DNA of 63,877 nucleotides. Source: Myxococcales bacterium (GTDB lineage Bacteria > Myxococcota_A > Polyangia > Polyangiales > Ga0077539). A program made the position numbers and the translations under genes. Each line of letters starts with the position of its first letter. Positions within the stretch are counted from its first letter, which is position 1. This document shows, one piece after another, positions 53,070 through 62,367 of the stretch. A model generated the notes under the pieces. That model was given only the letters and a program-made list of their open reading frames with translations, had not been told where the DNA came from and did no database searches. The stretch is from assembly GCA_016793325.1 (NCBI GenBank), contig JAEUKI010000064.1, positions 1 to 63,877 on the forward strand, read 5' to 3'.

Positions 53070-56000
53070 GCGAGCTCTCGACGCGGATGGATGGTGACGC
53101 GACGGAGGTCACCGCGCGCCCGGTGCTCGACGTCGGCAACGCGCTCGAAGGCGCGAGGCTCGTCGTCGTCGGCGGCACCGGCTTTCTCGGAAAAGTCTGG
53201 GTCGCCCAAGCCCTTCATCGCTACCCCAACATCGGAAAGCTCTTCCTCGTCGTCCGCGCGAAGAAGGGCATGGACGCCGACACGCGCCTCTGGCGCGAGA
53301 TCGTGACGGCGGGGCCGTTCGACGCGCTGCGCGCGGAGCTTCCGGGGACCGCGTTCGAAGAGTTCATCCGAGACAAGATCGAAGCGGTCGACGCCGACGT
53401 CGGTCGCTTCAACTGCGGCTTCTCGGACGAGTGGATCGCGGCGCGCGCGGGCACCGTAGACGCGGTCGTCAACGTCGCGGGCGTCGTGGATTTCAACCCG
53501 CCGCTCGACGAAGCGGTGCTCGCCAACGCGCGCGGCGTCGCGCACCTCGTCGAGCTCGCCAAGGCGCTCGGCAACGTCCCGGTCCTGCACACGAGCACCG
53601 CGTATGTCGCTGGATACCGCCGAGGAAAGATCCGCGAGATCGACCCGAAGGACTTTCCCTTTCCCAAGTGCGACGAGATCGACCCGTCGCGCTGGAGCCC
53701 GATGCGCGAGATCGACGAGTGCCTCGCGCTCGTCGAGGACGTCAAGCGACGCGCGAAAGAAGCGCACAAACAGACGGAGCTCGACGCCAAGGCGCGCGAG
53801 AATCTCGAGCGCAAGGGAGAGCCCACCACGGGCCCCGTGTACGACCAAGAGCGCGCGAAGGTCGAGCGCCGTTGGCTCGAAGACCAGCTCGCCGTCATCG
53901 GACAAGAGCGCGCGAAATACTGGGGCTTTACAAACGTCTACACGTACACGAAGAGCCTCGGAGAGCAGGTCCTCGCGAACTCGGGGCTGCCCTACACGCT
54001 CGTGCGTCCGACGGTGATCGAGTCGACCGTTCGCTACCCCTTTCCCGGGTGGAACGAGGGCATCAACACGATGGCCCCGCTCATCTACCTCTGCATGAAG
54101 GGGCACATCCAAGTGCCGTCGAGCGACGAGACCACGCTCGATGTCATCCCTGCGGACATGGTGACGTCCGCGATGACCGCCGCGCTCGGCGCGCTCGTCT
54201 CGGGCCGCGCGAGGCCCGTCTATCACGTGGGCTCGAGCGACACGCAGCCTCTGCCCATGACGCGGCTCATTGAATTGGTGGGCCTCTACAAGCGCAAGCA
54301 CTACCAGCGCACGGGCAAGGGAAACCCCTTTCTCAACTACGTCCTCGCGCGCATCGAGCCGCAGCCCGTCCCCGTCGACGCGTTCTACAACCACGGGGCG
54401 CCCGCGATCGCGAGCGCGTCCAAGGGCCTCGCGGGCCTGCTCAACAAGGCAGCGGTCGGCCCCATCGCGAGCCTCGCGAAGGGCGCCGCAAAAGCCCTCT
54501 CGAGCTACAGCGACCTCGCGAAGAAGAACGGCGAGATCTGGGAGATGTTCGTCCCGTTCACCGCGGAGACGGCGTACGAGTTTCGCTGCGACGAGACGCG
54601 GGCGCTCTTCGCGGACCTGTCCGAGCGCGACCGCGAGCACTTGAATTATGCGCCCGAAACCCTCGACTGGCGCGTGTACCTGCACGACGTCCAGATCCCG
54701 GGGCTCGAAAAGTGGTGCTTCGGCCAGATCGACGAGAAGCTCGAGCGCAAGACCAAGGCCCTGCGCGCGTACACGTCGCTCAGGCACATGCTCGAAGAGC
54801 GCGTCGAGCGCACGCCGCACGCGAAGGCGATCGCCCGCTTCGAGCGCGACGGCGTCGCCGAGATGACCTACGCGGAGCTCGGCGCGTCCGTCGAGTCCGC
54901 GGCGGCGAGGCTCCATGCGCTCGGCGTTCGCAAGGGCGACCGCGTGGCGATCGCCGCGAAGAACCACCCCGCCTGGGTCATCGCGTATTTCGGCATCGTG
55001 CGCGCGGGCGCCGTGGTCGTCCCGATGGACGCGGGCCTCGAGGCAGAGCCGTTTACCAACGTGCTCGCTGCGTCCAAGGCGCGCGTGCTCGTGTGGGACG
55101 GCGAGTGCGCCGCCCAGCGCGAGGCGACGGTGCGCGATCGTTGTCGCGACGTGGTGCTCGCGGACCTGCACTTGCTCAGCGAGCGCTCGGACGCGCTCGT
55201 CGCGCCCGAGGTCGCTCCGCCCGCGGCGGACGAGCTCGCCTCGGTGATCTTCACGAGCGGAACGACGGGGACGCCCCGCGGAGTCCTGCTCACGCACGGG
55301 AATTTCTGCTCGCTCGTCGCCGCGCTCTCGCCAGTGTTTCCCCTGACCGAACGCGATCGCGCGGTGAGCGTCCTGCCGTTGCATCACACGTTCGAGTTCA
55401 CCTGCGGGCTCTTGTTGCCGATCTCGCGCGGCGCGTCGGTCGTGTACCTCGACGAGCTCACGGGCGAGCGCTTGGGCGAGGCCATGAAGACCGTACGCGT
55501 CACGGCCATGGTGGGCGTCCCGGCGCTCTGGCAATTGCTCGAGCGACGCATCCTCGCGAAGGTCGCCGAGCGCGGGCCGTTCGCCAAGAGCGCGTTCGAC
55601 TTCATGCTCGAGGTCAACCGCGTGCTCGGCACCTCCATCGGCGCCGACGCAGGAAAGGCCCTCTTCGGCGCGGTGCACGACGAGCTCGGCGGCTCCGTGC
55701 GCTTCTTGATTAGTGGTGGCGCTGCGCTGCCCAAGGACACAGCAAAGCTCTTTCAGGGGCTCGGGCTGCACTTGTCCGAGGGCTACGGGCTCACGGAGGC
55801 GGCGCCGGTGCTCACCGTGCAAAAGGGCGGGCCAGGAAAGCCGGTCGGCGTCGTGGGCGTCCCTGTGCCCAACGTCGAGGTGAAGATCAGCGCGCCGGAC
55901 GCGAGCGGCGTCGGCGAGGTGCTCGCGCGCGGGCCCAACGTGATGGCGGGCTACAGCGACGACGCGGACGCGACGCAAAAGGCGCTCGACGCGGACGGCT

Positions 56001-57880
56001 GGCTGCACACGGGCGACCTCGGGCGCATCGATCGCAAGGGGAGGCTCGAGCTCGTCGGGCGCAGCAAGGACGTCGTCGTCAGCGCGTCCGGCGAAAACGT
56101 GTACCCCGACGACCTCGAGCGCGCCGTCGGCGACGTCGCGGACGTGTCCGAGTGGTGCCTGTGCGGCGTGAGCGACCCGAAGGGCGGCGAGCGGCTCGCG
56201 TGCGTCGCGGTTCCCAAGCGCGAGGCCGAGCCGCGGGCGAACGGCAGCAACGGCAGCAACGGCTCGAATGGAGCCCACGAAATCAACGGCGCGCACAAGG
56301 ACGGCGAGCCGTCGACCGCAGAGCGCCACGAGAGGGCTCGCAAGGCGCTCGAGCGGGCGTTCTCGAAGCTCCCGCTCAACCAGCAGCCCGCGCTGGTCTT
56401 CATCGTCGAAGCGGACCTGCCGAAGACCGCGACGCGCAAGGTTCAGCGCAACAAGGTCAAGGCGATCGCCGAGCGGCTGGCCGAGGCGCAGCGCGCGGCC
56501 AAGCAGGGCGCGTCGAGCAACGGCGGAGCGAAGGGGTCGACCGCGCACACGGCGTCCGTCGTTCGCGCGGCGGTGGCGTCCATCGCTCGAAAAGATGTGT
56601 CTGTGATCACCGCGTCGACGAGGCTCCGCGAAGAGCTCGGGTTCGACTCGCTTATGGCGATGGAGCTCGCGACGACGCTCGAGTCGGTGCTGGGCGTCAC
56701 GAAGGTCGGCGAAGAGCTGTCGAAGCTCGACACGGTGGGGGCGCTCGAAGAGGCGCTCGGCGTGTCGGCGCAAGAGACGTCCGTCGCGCGTTCGCGGACG
56801 AGCGCGGTCGAGGTCGCGGAAGACGACGACGAGAAGCCCGAGCTCCCAGGGGTTCTTCGTGACCTCGGTCGCGCGGCGGCTGCCGTGGCGCAGCGAGAGT
56901 TCTACGGGCGCGTGCTCGACGTGACCGTGACGGGAAAGGCCTTCATCCCGCACAACCGCAGCACGTTGGTCGTGGCCAATCACGCGAGCCACCTCGACAT
57001 GGGGCTCGTGAAGTTCGCCCTCGGGACGTACGGAAGAGACCTCGTGGCGCTCGCGGCGAAGGACTACTTCTTCGAGGGCAACCGCGTTCGAACGATGTTC
57101 GTCGAGAACTTCACGAACTTGGTTCCGCTCGATCGCAACGCGGGGATGCGCCAGACGCTGCGCGCGGTGGGCTCGCTCATCGACGAGGGAAAGACCGTGC
57201 TGATCTTCCCCGAGGGCACGCGCGGCACCGACGGGACGCTGCGCCCCTTCAAGGGCGCCGTGGGCTACCTCGCCCTGCAGCACCGCGTGGACCTGTTGCC
57301 GGTGTACGTCGGCGGGACGTTCGAGGCGCTCCCCAAGGGCGCCAAGTGGCTGCGCAAACGCAAGGTGTCCGCGAAGATCGGCCTGCCGCTCGAGATCGAG
57401 CAGCTCGAGCGGCTGTGCGAAGGGCTCGGGCCCGTCGACCGCGCGCGTCGCGTCGCGCAGATCGCGCAGAAGGCCGTCGAAGAGCTCAAGGCGGGCCGCG
57501 TGCTCGATTTGCGAACGGTCGAGTCTTGGAGCGACGAAGACGAGGCGAACAAGGTCCACCCGCTGGTGAGCTTGTTCGACGAGCTCGGGCGCAAGTTCAA
57601 GCCCGGCGCGATCAGCGACCCGGTGAGCTTCTATTTCACCCTGGGAAATGAGCCCGAAGCGAAGTGGACCGTGAAGGTCACCCCGCGCGAGTGCACCCTC
57701 AAGCAAGGAAAGCCCGACGGCGGAAGCGCCGACTGCGTGCTCAAGACCTCCGCGGATATCTTCACGCGGATCGTTCGCGAGAACTACACGCCGGGCCCGA
57801 GCGAGTTCATGGCGGGGCTCATCAAGAGCAACGACGTGGCGCTGCTCGAGACCTTTCAAAAGGCGTTCGGGCTGGGATAA
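53066..57880 (+). CDS. elbD: ElbD-like multidomain ether-lipid enzyme (FAR / acyl ligase / ACP / acyltransferase / SCP2)
   Basis: A 1604-residue enzyme (GTG 53066, GTGA overlap). An N-terminal fatty-acyl reductase has VVVGGTGFLGKVWV and YTYTKSLGE (Y-x-x-x-K). An AMP-forming acyl ligase spans about 570-1050, with FTSGTTGTPRGV near 730, GYGLTEAAP and WLHTGDLGRID. After an NGSNGSNGS linker, a carrier domain has Ser1195 in ELGFDSLMAM. A PlsC-type acyltransferase has NHASHLD near 1306 and FPEGTRGTDG. The C-terminus (about 1480-1604) resembles SCP2. This combination matches Myxococcus ElbD, implicated in making alkyl-ether lipids. The enzyme should activate a fatty acid, reduce it and acylate glycerol phosphate; order of steps inferred. 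Confidence 0.85.
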   Translation: MSELSTRMDGDATEVTARPVLDVGNALEGARLVVVGGTGFLGKVWVAQALHRYPNIGKLFLVVRAKKGMDADTRLWREIVTAGPFDALRAELPGTAFEEFIRDKIEAVDADVGRFNCGFSDEWIAARAGTVDAVVNVAGVVDFNPPLDEAVLANARGVAHLVELAKALGNVPVLHTSTAYVAGYRRGKIREIDPKDFPFPKCDEIDPSRWSPMREIDECLALVEDVKRRAKEAHKQTELDAKARENLERKGEPTTGPVYDQERAKVERRWLEDQLAVIGQERAKYWGFTNVYTYTKSLGEQVLANSGLPYTLVRPTVIESTVRYPFPGWNEGINTMAPLIYLCMKGHIQVPSSDETTLDVIPADMVTSAMTAALGALVSGRARPVYHVGSSDTQPLPMTRLIELVGLYKRKHYQRTGKGNPFLNYVLARIEPQPVPVDAFYNHGAPAIASASKGLAGLLNKAAVGPIASLAKGAAKALSSYSDLAKKNGEIWEMFVPFTAETAYEFRCDETRALFADLSERDREHLNYAPETLDWRVYLHDVQIPGLEKWCFGQIDEKLERKTKALRAYTSLRHMLEERVERTPHAKAIARFERDGVAEMTYAELGASVESAAARLHALGVRKGDRVAIAAKNHPAWVIAYFGIVRAGAVVVPMDAGLEAEPFTNVLAASKARVLVWDGECAAQREATVRDRCRDVVLADLHLLSERSDALVAPEVAPPAADELASVIFTSGTTGTPRGVLLTHGNFCSLVAALSPVFPLTERDRAVSVLPLHHTFEFTCGLLLPISRGASVVYLDELTGERLGEAMKTVRVTAMVGVPALWQLLERRILAKVAERGPFAKSAFDFMLEVNRVLGTSIGADAGKALFGAVHDELGGSVRFLISGGAALPKDTAKLFQGLGLHLSEGYGLTEAAPVLTVQKGGPGKPVGVVGVPVPNVEVKISAPDASGVGEVLARGPNVMAGYSDDADATQKALDADGWLHTGDLGRIDRKGRLELVGRSKDVVVSASGENVYPDDLERAVGDVADVSEWCLCGVSDPKGGERLACVAVPKREAEPRANGSNGSNGSNGAHEINGAHKDGEPSTAERHERARKALERAFSKLPLNQQPALVFIVEADLPKTATRKVQRNKVKAIAERLAEAQRAAKQGASSNGGAKGSTAHTASVVRAAVASIARKDVSVITASTRLREELGFDSLMAMELATTLESVLGVTKVGEELSKLDTVGALEEALGVSAQETSVARSRTSAVEVAEDDDEKPELPGVLRDLGRAAAAVAQREFYGRVLDVTVTGKAFIPHNRSTLVVANHASHLDMGLVKFALGTYGRDLVALAAKDYFFEGNRVRTMFVENFTNLVPLDRNAGMRQTLRAVGSLIDEGKTVLIFPEGTRGTDGTLRPFKGAVGYLALQHRVDLLPVYVGGTFEALPKGAKWLRKRKVSAKIGLPLEIEQLERLCEGLGPVDRARRVAQIAQKAVEELKAGRVLDLRTVESWSDEDEANKVHPLVSLFDELGRKFKPGAISDPVSFYFTLGNEPEAKWTVKVTPRECTLKQGKPDGGSADCVLKTSADIFTRIVRENYTPGPSEFMAGLIKSNDVALLETFQKAFGLG

Positions 57881-57921
57881 TTCGCGCGAAGGGCGCCGTC
57901 ACAGACTTGCCACGCACGGCG

Positions 57922-57953
57922 TTGGCGCGGTAAACGCCTCGCCAAGTCGTTTT
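57922..57953 (+). terminator. Possible terminator after the lipid operon
   Basis: TTGGCG (57922-57927) pairs with CGCCAA (57940-57945), followed by GTCGTTTT. The stem is short, so this is only a candidate. Confidence 0.3.
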
Positions 57954-57991
57954 CGCACACCCAATCAAGTCTGACTCAAGGAGCCCTCACG

Positions 57992-58519
57992 ATGTCCCTC
58001 TCCCGCACGCTCGTCGCTTCTCTCGCCCTCTCGATCGCCGCCATCGGCTGTGGCGGCATGACGCCGCCGCCCGCGGACAGCGGGGTCCCGTCGGACAGCG
58101 GCACCATGATGATGATGGGCGACAGCGGCATGATGATGATGACCACCGACGGCGGCGGCGGCGGCATGTCGGGCACCTGTGGCGACACCACCAAGGCGTG
58201 CATCTGTGCGTGCGGCAACAATCAGATGTGCATCAACAACTGCATCCGCATGAACTCGACGTGCAACATGTGCGTTCTGCAGGCGCAGCTCGGATGCTGT
58301 CCGACCGAGACGATGGCCCTCCAGACGTGCGCCAACAACGCCATGATGGCGTCCGACGCTGGCCCCGCGTGCACGGACAACAACTGCATCGCGATGCGCT
58401 GCATGGCCGAGACGCAAGCGATCCTCACGTGCGCGAACAACCCGGCGACGCAGATGATGCCGGCGTGCCAGAGCATGCTCGCGGGCTGCCTCGGCAACTA
58501 CCCGATCGCCTGCCCCTGA
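57992..58519 (+). CDS. Small Met- and Cys-rich lipoprotein
   Basis: A 175-residue lipoprotein. The signal peptide ends in AAIGC; a spacer rich in Ser, Asp, Gly and Met follows (DSGTMMMMGDSGMMMM), then a ~115-residue domain with 18 cysteines (CICACGNNQMC, NNCIRMNSTCNMC, GCC, CQSMLAGC). Cysteines are spaced for a disulfide-rich fold and repeat loosely (C-x2-N-x-C units). Met runs could bind copper or be a low-complexity stalk; the sequence cannot tell. ATG 57992 follows AAGGAG at good spacing. Confidence 0.75.
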   Translation: MSLSRTLVASLALSIAAIGCGGMTPPPADSGVPSDSGTMMMMGDSGMMMMTTDGGGGGMSGTCGDTTKACICACGNNQMCINNCIRMNSTCNMCVLQAQLGCCPTETMALQTCANNAMMASDAGPACTDNNCIAMRCMAETQAILTCANNPATQMMPACQSMLAGCLGNYPIACP

Positions 58520-58553
58520 GCTGCACCCCCGCGGCGATTGTCGCTGCGGTCGT

Positions 58554-59639
58554 TCAGAAGCTCGTCGCGAGCACGGCGCCCTGGTAGCCGCTTGCGACGG
58601 TGGGGACCACAAAGACGCGAGCGCGGGGGGCCTCGGTGCTCGCGGGCCTGCGTACGAGACCGTAGACCAAGAGCCCTGTGCCCACGGTCGCGAGCCCGAC
58701 GCCCACCCAGCCGACGGTCGACCACGCGTCGAGGGCGCCCTGGTTCACGCGGGCCTCTTCGGCGCAGCGGAGGTAGTCGGGGTTGGGCGCCCGCGCGCCG
58801 CAACGGGGCTCGTACTCTGCGACGGCCGCCGCTGCGACGCCGAAGCCCACGCCTGCGGCGATCGCGCCTGCGCCGAGCACGGACGCGCCTGCGATCACGA
58901 GCGGCGAGACCCCGCGCGGCGGTTGCACGGGCGGATGCGGGTCTCGCTCGATCGGGAGAACGCGGTTGCTCGACTGCCCTGCGCCGTTGTTGGAAGTGCT
59001 CTGGTTCGTGACGGTCTGGCCCGAGGACTGAGCGGCGGGCGCTGCGAACTCGACGCGCACTTCGGCTGGCGTTCCGCTGGTGGCTGTGACTTCGCGTCGA
59101 AACGATCGCCCGTTGTCGGCGGTCGCTTCGATCGCGAGGGCGCCGAGGGGGACGATGGTGCCGATGTTCCACTCGACGCGCGGGAGCTCGCGGGAGCCGA
59201 CGGTGATGCGCAGCCCGGGCGGCTCGGGCGTCGGGGTTCGCACCGTCAGGATCGTCGTGCGCGCGCGGGCTTCGGCGCTGACCCGCGTGCAGACCTCCAA
59301 GTGTTGCTCGCGCCCCGCCGCGCGCTCGTCCCGTCGGAGCATGGTGATGCAGAGCTCGGCGTTGCCGAGCGCCTCGACGACCGAGCCCGCGCCGAGCTGG
59401 CACTCAGCGACGAGCCTCCGCAGCGACCCGGTGTCTTGAATACTGGTGGCACGAAGTCCGAGCTCTGCGCACTCGGCGTCGCGCCCGGCGGTGTGCGCTG
59501 CTTGGGCGCGCTCGATCATCGAGCGCCGCACGGCCGCTTGCGCGCCTGCGTCTTGCGCGACCCCTGGAGCGGCCCACAGCAAGCCTCCCGCGAGCAACAG
59601 GCCAGCGGCGCGCGTGGGCGACGATAGAGCGACGATCAT
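58554..59639 (-). CDS. Exported TPR/PEGA-like protein with two membrane helices
   Basis: A 361-residue protein with a signal peptide (GLLLAGGLLWAAPGVAQDA). A helical TPR-like region with paired cysteines (about 35-115) precedes a beta-rich PEGA-like segment (LRITVGSRELPRVEWNIGTI, LGALAIEATADNGRSFRREV) and a Ser/Gln/Asn-rich linker. Two hydrophobic helices follow (SPLVIAGASVLGAGAIAAGV and WVGVGLATVGTGLLVYGLVR). The architecture parallels one module of the 39568 protein, so both probably belong to one family. Convergent with the Met/Cys-rich gene. Confidence 0.65.
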   Translation of the reverse strand: MIVALSSPTRAAGLLLAGGLLWAAPGVAQDAGAQAAVRRSMIERAQAAHTAGRDAECAELGLRATSIQDTGSLRRLVAECQLGAGSVVEALGNAELCITMLRRDERAAGREQHLEVCTRVSAEARARTTILTVRTPTPEPPGLRITVGSRELPRVEWNIGTIVPLGALAIEATADNGRSFRREVTATSGTPAEVRVEFAAPAAQSSGQTVTNQSTSNNGAGQSSNRVLPIERDPHPPVQPPRGVSPLVIAGASVLGAGAIAAGVGFGVAAAAVAEYEPRCGARAPNPDYLRCAEEARVNQGALDAWSTVGWVGVGLATVGTGLLVYGLVRRPASTEAPRARVFVVPTVASGYQGAVLATSF

Positions 59640-59706
59640 GCGCCCAACGATGACCGAAACCGCCCTCGGTTGTCCCTAGAGATTCCTCTATGAGCCAGCG
59701 CCGTAT

Positions 59707-60342
59707 TCAAAACGTCACGCCAGCGCCGAGCTGAAGGTCGTATCCCACTTGGTGGCGCACGGCGCTCGAGCCGAGCGAGCTCCCGCCTCGCTCGAAGATC
59801 ACGGCGATGTCGAGGCCGAAGGGCCTGACGAACACCGTGAGGCGATCGAACAAGACCACTTGGAGGTCGAGCGCGACCTGCGGCGCAAACCCGTAGTCCG
59901 TGCGTCCGCCCGCGAAGCCGAGCGCCGCGGCGTTGCGCTGAAGCAAGAGGAAGTGCATCCCGAGGTTGGGTCGGATCGAAAACGAGCGAGACGGCCCGAA
60001 CGGGAGGTCGAACCACGTGCGAGGGCCGACCTCGAATTGAAATCCGCTCCACGAAACCAAGCCGCCGAGCACGCGTCCGGACGCGAAGCTCTCGCGAAAA
60101 TCCAGGGCGATCGACGCGCCGACCGCGCCGTTCGAGAGCCGCACGCCCACTTGCTGCTGCAGCGACAGCGCAGCGAAGCCCGTCTCGACGCCGACGTCGT
60201 TGGCGACGTTGATCGTCGGCCCCACGGACGCAGCGAACCAGAGCGATCGATTGTGTCCTGCGAGCGCCTGCGCGGACGCAGAGCCGGCCAGCGTCACGAT
60301 CGAGAGCGAAGCGGCGGCGGCGACGAGCGTCGAGCGAGTCAC
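59707..60342 (-). CDS. Outer-membrane beta-barrel-like protein
   Basis: A 211-residue protein. GTG 60342 gives a signal peptide (LVAAAASLSIVTLAGSASA-QA); the longer frame upstream adds a polar stretch with no signal. Alternating strands (LWFAASVGPTINVANDVGVE, VRLSNGAVGASIALDFRESF, FSIRPNLGMHFLLLQRN, VGYDLQLGAGVTF) end in Phe, the usual C-terminal residue of BAM substrates. Probably an eight- to ten-stranded barrel. It is 67 bp upstream of the TPR/PEGA-like gene on the same strand. Confidence 0.7.
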   Translation of the reverse strand: MTRSTLVAAAASLSIVTLAGSASAQALAGHNRSLWFAASVGPTINVANDVGVETGFAALSLQQQVGVRLSNGAVGASIALDFRESFASGRVLGGLVSWSGFQFEVGPRTWFDLPFGPSRSFSIRPNLGMHFLLLQRNAAALGFAGGRTDYGFAPQVALDLQVVLFDRLTVFVRPFGLDIAVIFERGGSSLGSSAVRHQVGYDLQLGAGVTF

Positions 60343-60404
60343 GTCAGCAGCGAGGTTATCAGCGATGCAGCGGCCGCGCAGCGCTCGGGCGCGCGATGCG
60401 CGAT

Positions 60405-62291
60405 CTACCACTGCGCGCGCACCGCGTACGCGCGCGTCATGGTGTCACCTGCGCCGAGTTGGCCGAGGTCGTTGTTGCCCCAACAGAACACTTCGCCGTC
60501 CATCGAACGCGCGCAGAAGTGCGTCGTGCTTCCGCTGATCTGCGTGATGCGCGCCAGGGGAGCGCACGCGGTGCCGTCGCGCGCGCACTGTTCGACCGGC
60601 ATGGGGCCGTAGCGAAGACCGGCCGTAACGCCGCGTCGGCCGAGCGACGCGCGCATGGTGTTGGCCTGGCCCCAGCACACGACGGTCGCATCAGATTGGA
60701 TCGCGCACGCAGCGTCGTATGTGACCGCGACGCCGCGCGCGGGGCCCGCCACCGGAAGCGGGATCATTTCGGCGCCCACGGGCGCGCTCGCGCCGTTGAG
60801 CCCGATGGAGGGCAACGGTTGCCCGCCGCCTGCTCGATAACCGCCGCACCACACAGCGCCTGTCGTGTCGATCCCGCACGTCGCGAGCTGACTCGTTCCT
60901 GCTTGTACGAGCGTGTTGGCGATGGACGCCATCCGCGGAAAGCCCGAGAGCGTGATCAACGGCGGAGGAGCGGCTCCAGGGGTCAACACGGAGTAGCGCT
61001 CGATCCCGTTGCCCCAGCACACGATCGACTGGTTGCTCCGAAGCGCGCACACCGCGGAGACGTCGCTGCCGAGCCCCGAGTCGACGGACGCGATGTGCGA
61101 CACGCCCCCGACGCCGGTGGGAAACGCGTCCGCGGTGATCGTCGCGCCCGACGTCATGTAGGGCCGACGGGACCACTCGTTGTTCGCGCCCCAGCAGAAC
61201 ACGTCGACGTCCGTGCTCGCGCACGCGCCGCTCATCGCAGACAGATACGAACGAATCGCGCCGAGGTTGATGCTCGGCGTCGAGCTCGCGGGCGTCGAGA
61301 CGTCGAGCGGCTCGGGCAGTCGCACGGTCGTCGCGCGCGTCGAGACTTGGAAGCGATCGTTGATCCCCCAGCACAGCGGCGGCGCCGCGCCGCGGAGCAC
61401 GCACACGTTGTTGCCCGAGCACTGAATGTCCGTGGCCGCGGTCACGGCGTCGACGCGCCCGAGCAGGGGACGATCGGAGCTCGCCGTGGTTCCGAGCGTG
61501 AGCCCAGAGCCTGCGGTGTACACAGAGCCATCGGAGGCGAGCACGCACGTGTTGAAGTTGTTGACCGAGACGCGCAGCGCGGTGACGCATCGACCGCTGA
61601 CGCAGTCGCCCCCGCAGACCGCGCCGCACGCGCCGCAGTGAAGTCGATCGAAGGCGAGATCCGTGCAGCGCCCGCTGCACAGGGCAGACATGGTTCCTAC
61701 GCACGATGAGCTGTCAGCGACCGCGCCGTCCGCCGCGTCGGATCCAGACGCATCGGTCGTATCCGAGCTCGCGTCGAACGCGGGCGCATCGTCGCTCACA
61801 TCAACGCTCGACGCATCGGCCGCGTCGGCCGCCGCGTCCTGCGGCACGGATCCGTCGAGCGGAGTCGGGCTCGCGTTGTGCGGCTCGTCGCGCTGGGTCC
61901 GCGCGTCGACAGGCGTCGAGCACAGCCTCGAGTCGAGCGCGCACTCGCCGGCCATGCGCCGCGCGCACACCGACACATCGTCGCAGATCCAGTGGCACGC
62001 GCGCCCAGCGCAGAGGCTTCCGACGGGACAATCTCGATCGGATCCGCACACAGCGCGCTCGCTCGGCAACGCGCAGACGCGCTTGCTCGGCGAGTCGGAC
62101 GGGCTGCAGAGCTGCCCCGTCGGGCAGTCTCGATCCGTGCGGCACTGAACGCGGCACACGTTGGCTGCGCAGATCAGCGGGCTCGCGCACTCGTCGTTGA
62201 AGAGGCACTCGCGCCCCTGCGTTCGCGGCGGGGCGACGCACGAAGCGACGAACCAGAGCGACAACCCCACCGCGAACGACAGGCGACTCAC
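60405..62291 (-). CDS. RCC1-repeat lipoprotein with Cys-rich N-terminal modules
   Basis: A 628-residue lipoprotein with lipobox VASC. Four Cys-rich units near the N-terminus (ECLFNDECASPLICAANVC, CRTDRDCPTGQLC, CGSDRDCPVGSLCAGRAC) match the modules in the 48178 protein. An Asp/Ser/Ala spacer (about 155-195) and another Cys set (CGACGAVCGGDC) follow, then RCC1-type blades with LCWGI, FCWGANNEW, IVCWGNG, VVCWGQ and FCWGNNDLGQLGAGD. The combination suggests a surface display protein. It has no close similarity in sequence order to the RCC1 lipoprotein at 31610. Confidence 0.85.
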   Translation of the reverse strand: MSRLSFAVGLSLWFVASCVAPPRTQGRECLFNDECASPLICAANVCRVQCRTDRDCPTGQLCSPSDSPSKRVCALPSERAVCGSDRDCPVGSLCAGRACHWICDDVSVCARRMAGECALDSRLCSTPVDARTQRDEPHNASPTPLDGSVPQDAAADAADASSVDVSDDAPAFDASSDTTDASGSDAADGAVADSSSCVGTMSALCSGRCTDLAFDRLHCGACGAVCGGDCVSGRCVTALRVSVNNFNTCVLASDGSVYTAGSGLTLGTTASSDRPLLGRVDAVTAATDIQCSGNNVCVLRGAAPPLCWGINDRFQVSTRATTVRLPEPLDVSTPASSTPSINLGAIRSYLSAMSGACASTDVDVFCWGANNEWSRRPYMTSGATITADAFPTGVGGVSHIASVDSGLGSDVSAVCALRSNQSIVCWGNGIERYSVLTPGAAPPPLITLSGFPRMASIANTLVQAGTSQLATCGIDTTGAVWCGGYRAGGGQPLPSIGLNGASAPVGAEMIPLPVAGPARGVAVTYDAACAIQSDATVVCWGQANTMRASLGRRGVTAGLRYGPMPVEQCARDGTACAPLARITQISGSTTHFCARSMDGEVFCWGNNDLGQLGAGDTMTRAYAVRAQW

Positions 62292-62367
62292 GATAGAGGG
62301 CTATACGGCGGACGACCGCGAGCGGATCGTCACTTGTCACAAATCCCCCCTCTGGCGTCGCGGTCGG

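Noticed and set aside
52886..57859. 1657-codon minus-strand frame opposite the ElbD-like gene
   Set aside because: Antisense shadow caused by the strong codon bias of the large gene; no motifs.
57922..57953. Confident intrinsic terminator
   Set aside because: The stem is only about six pairs and the T-run is broken, so it is listed only as a weak candidate.
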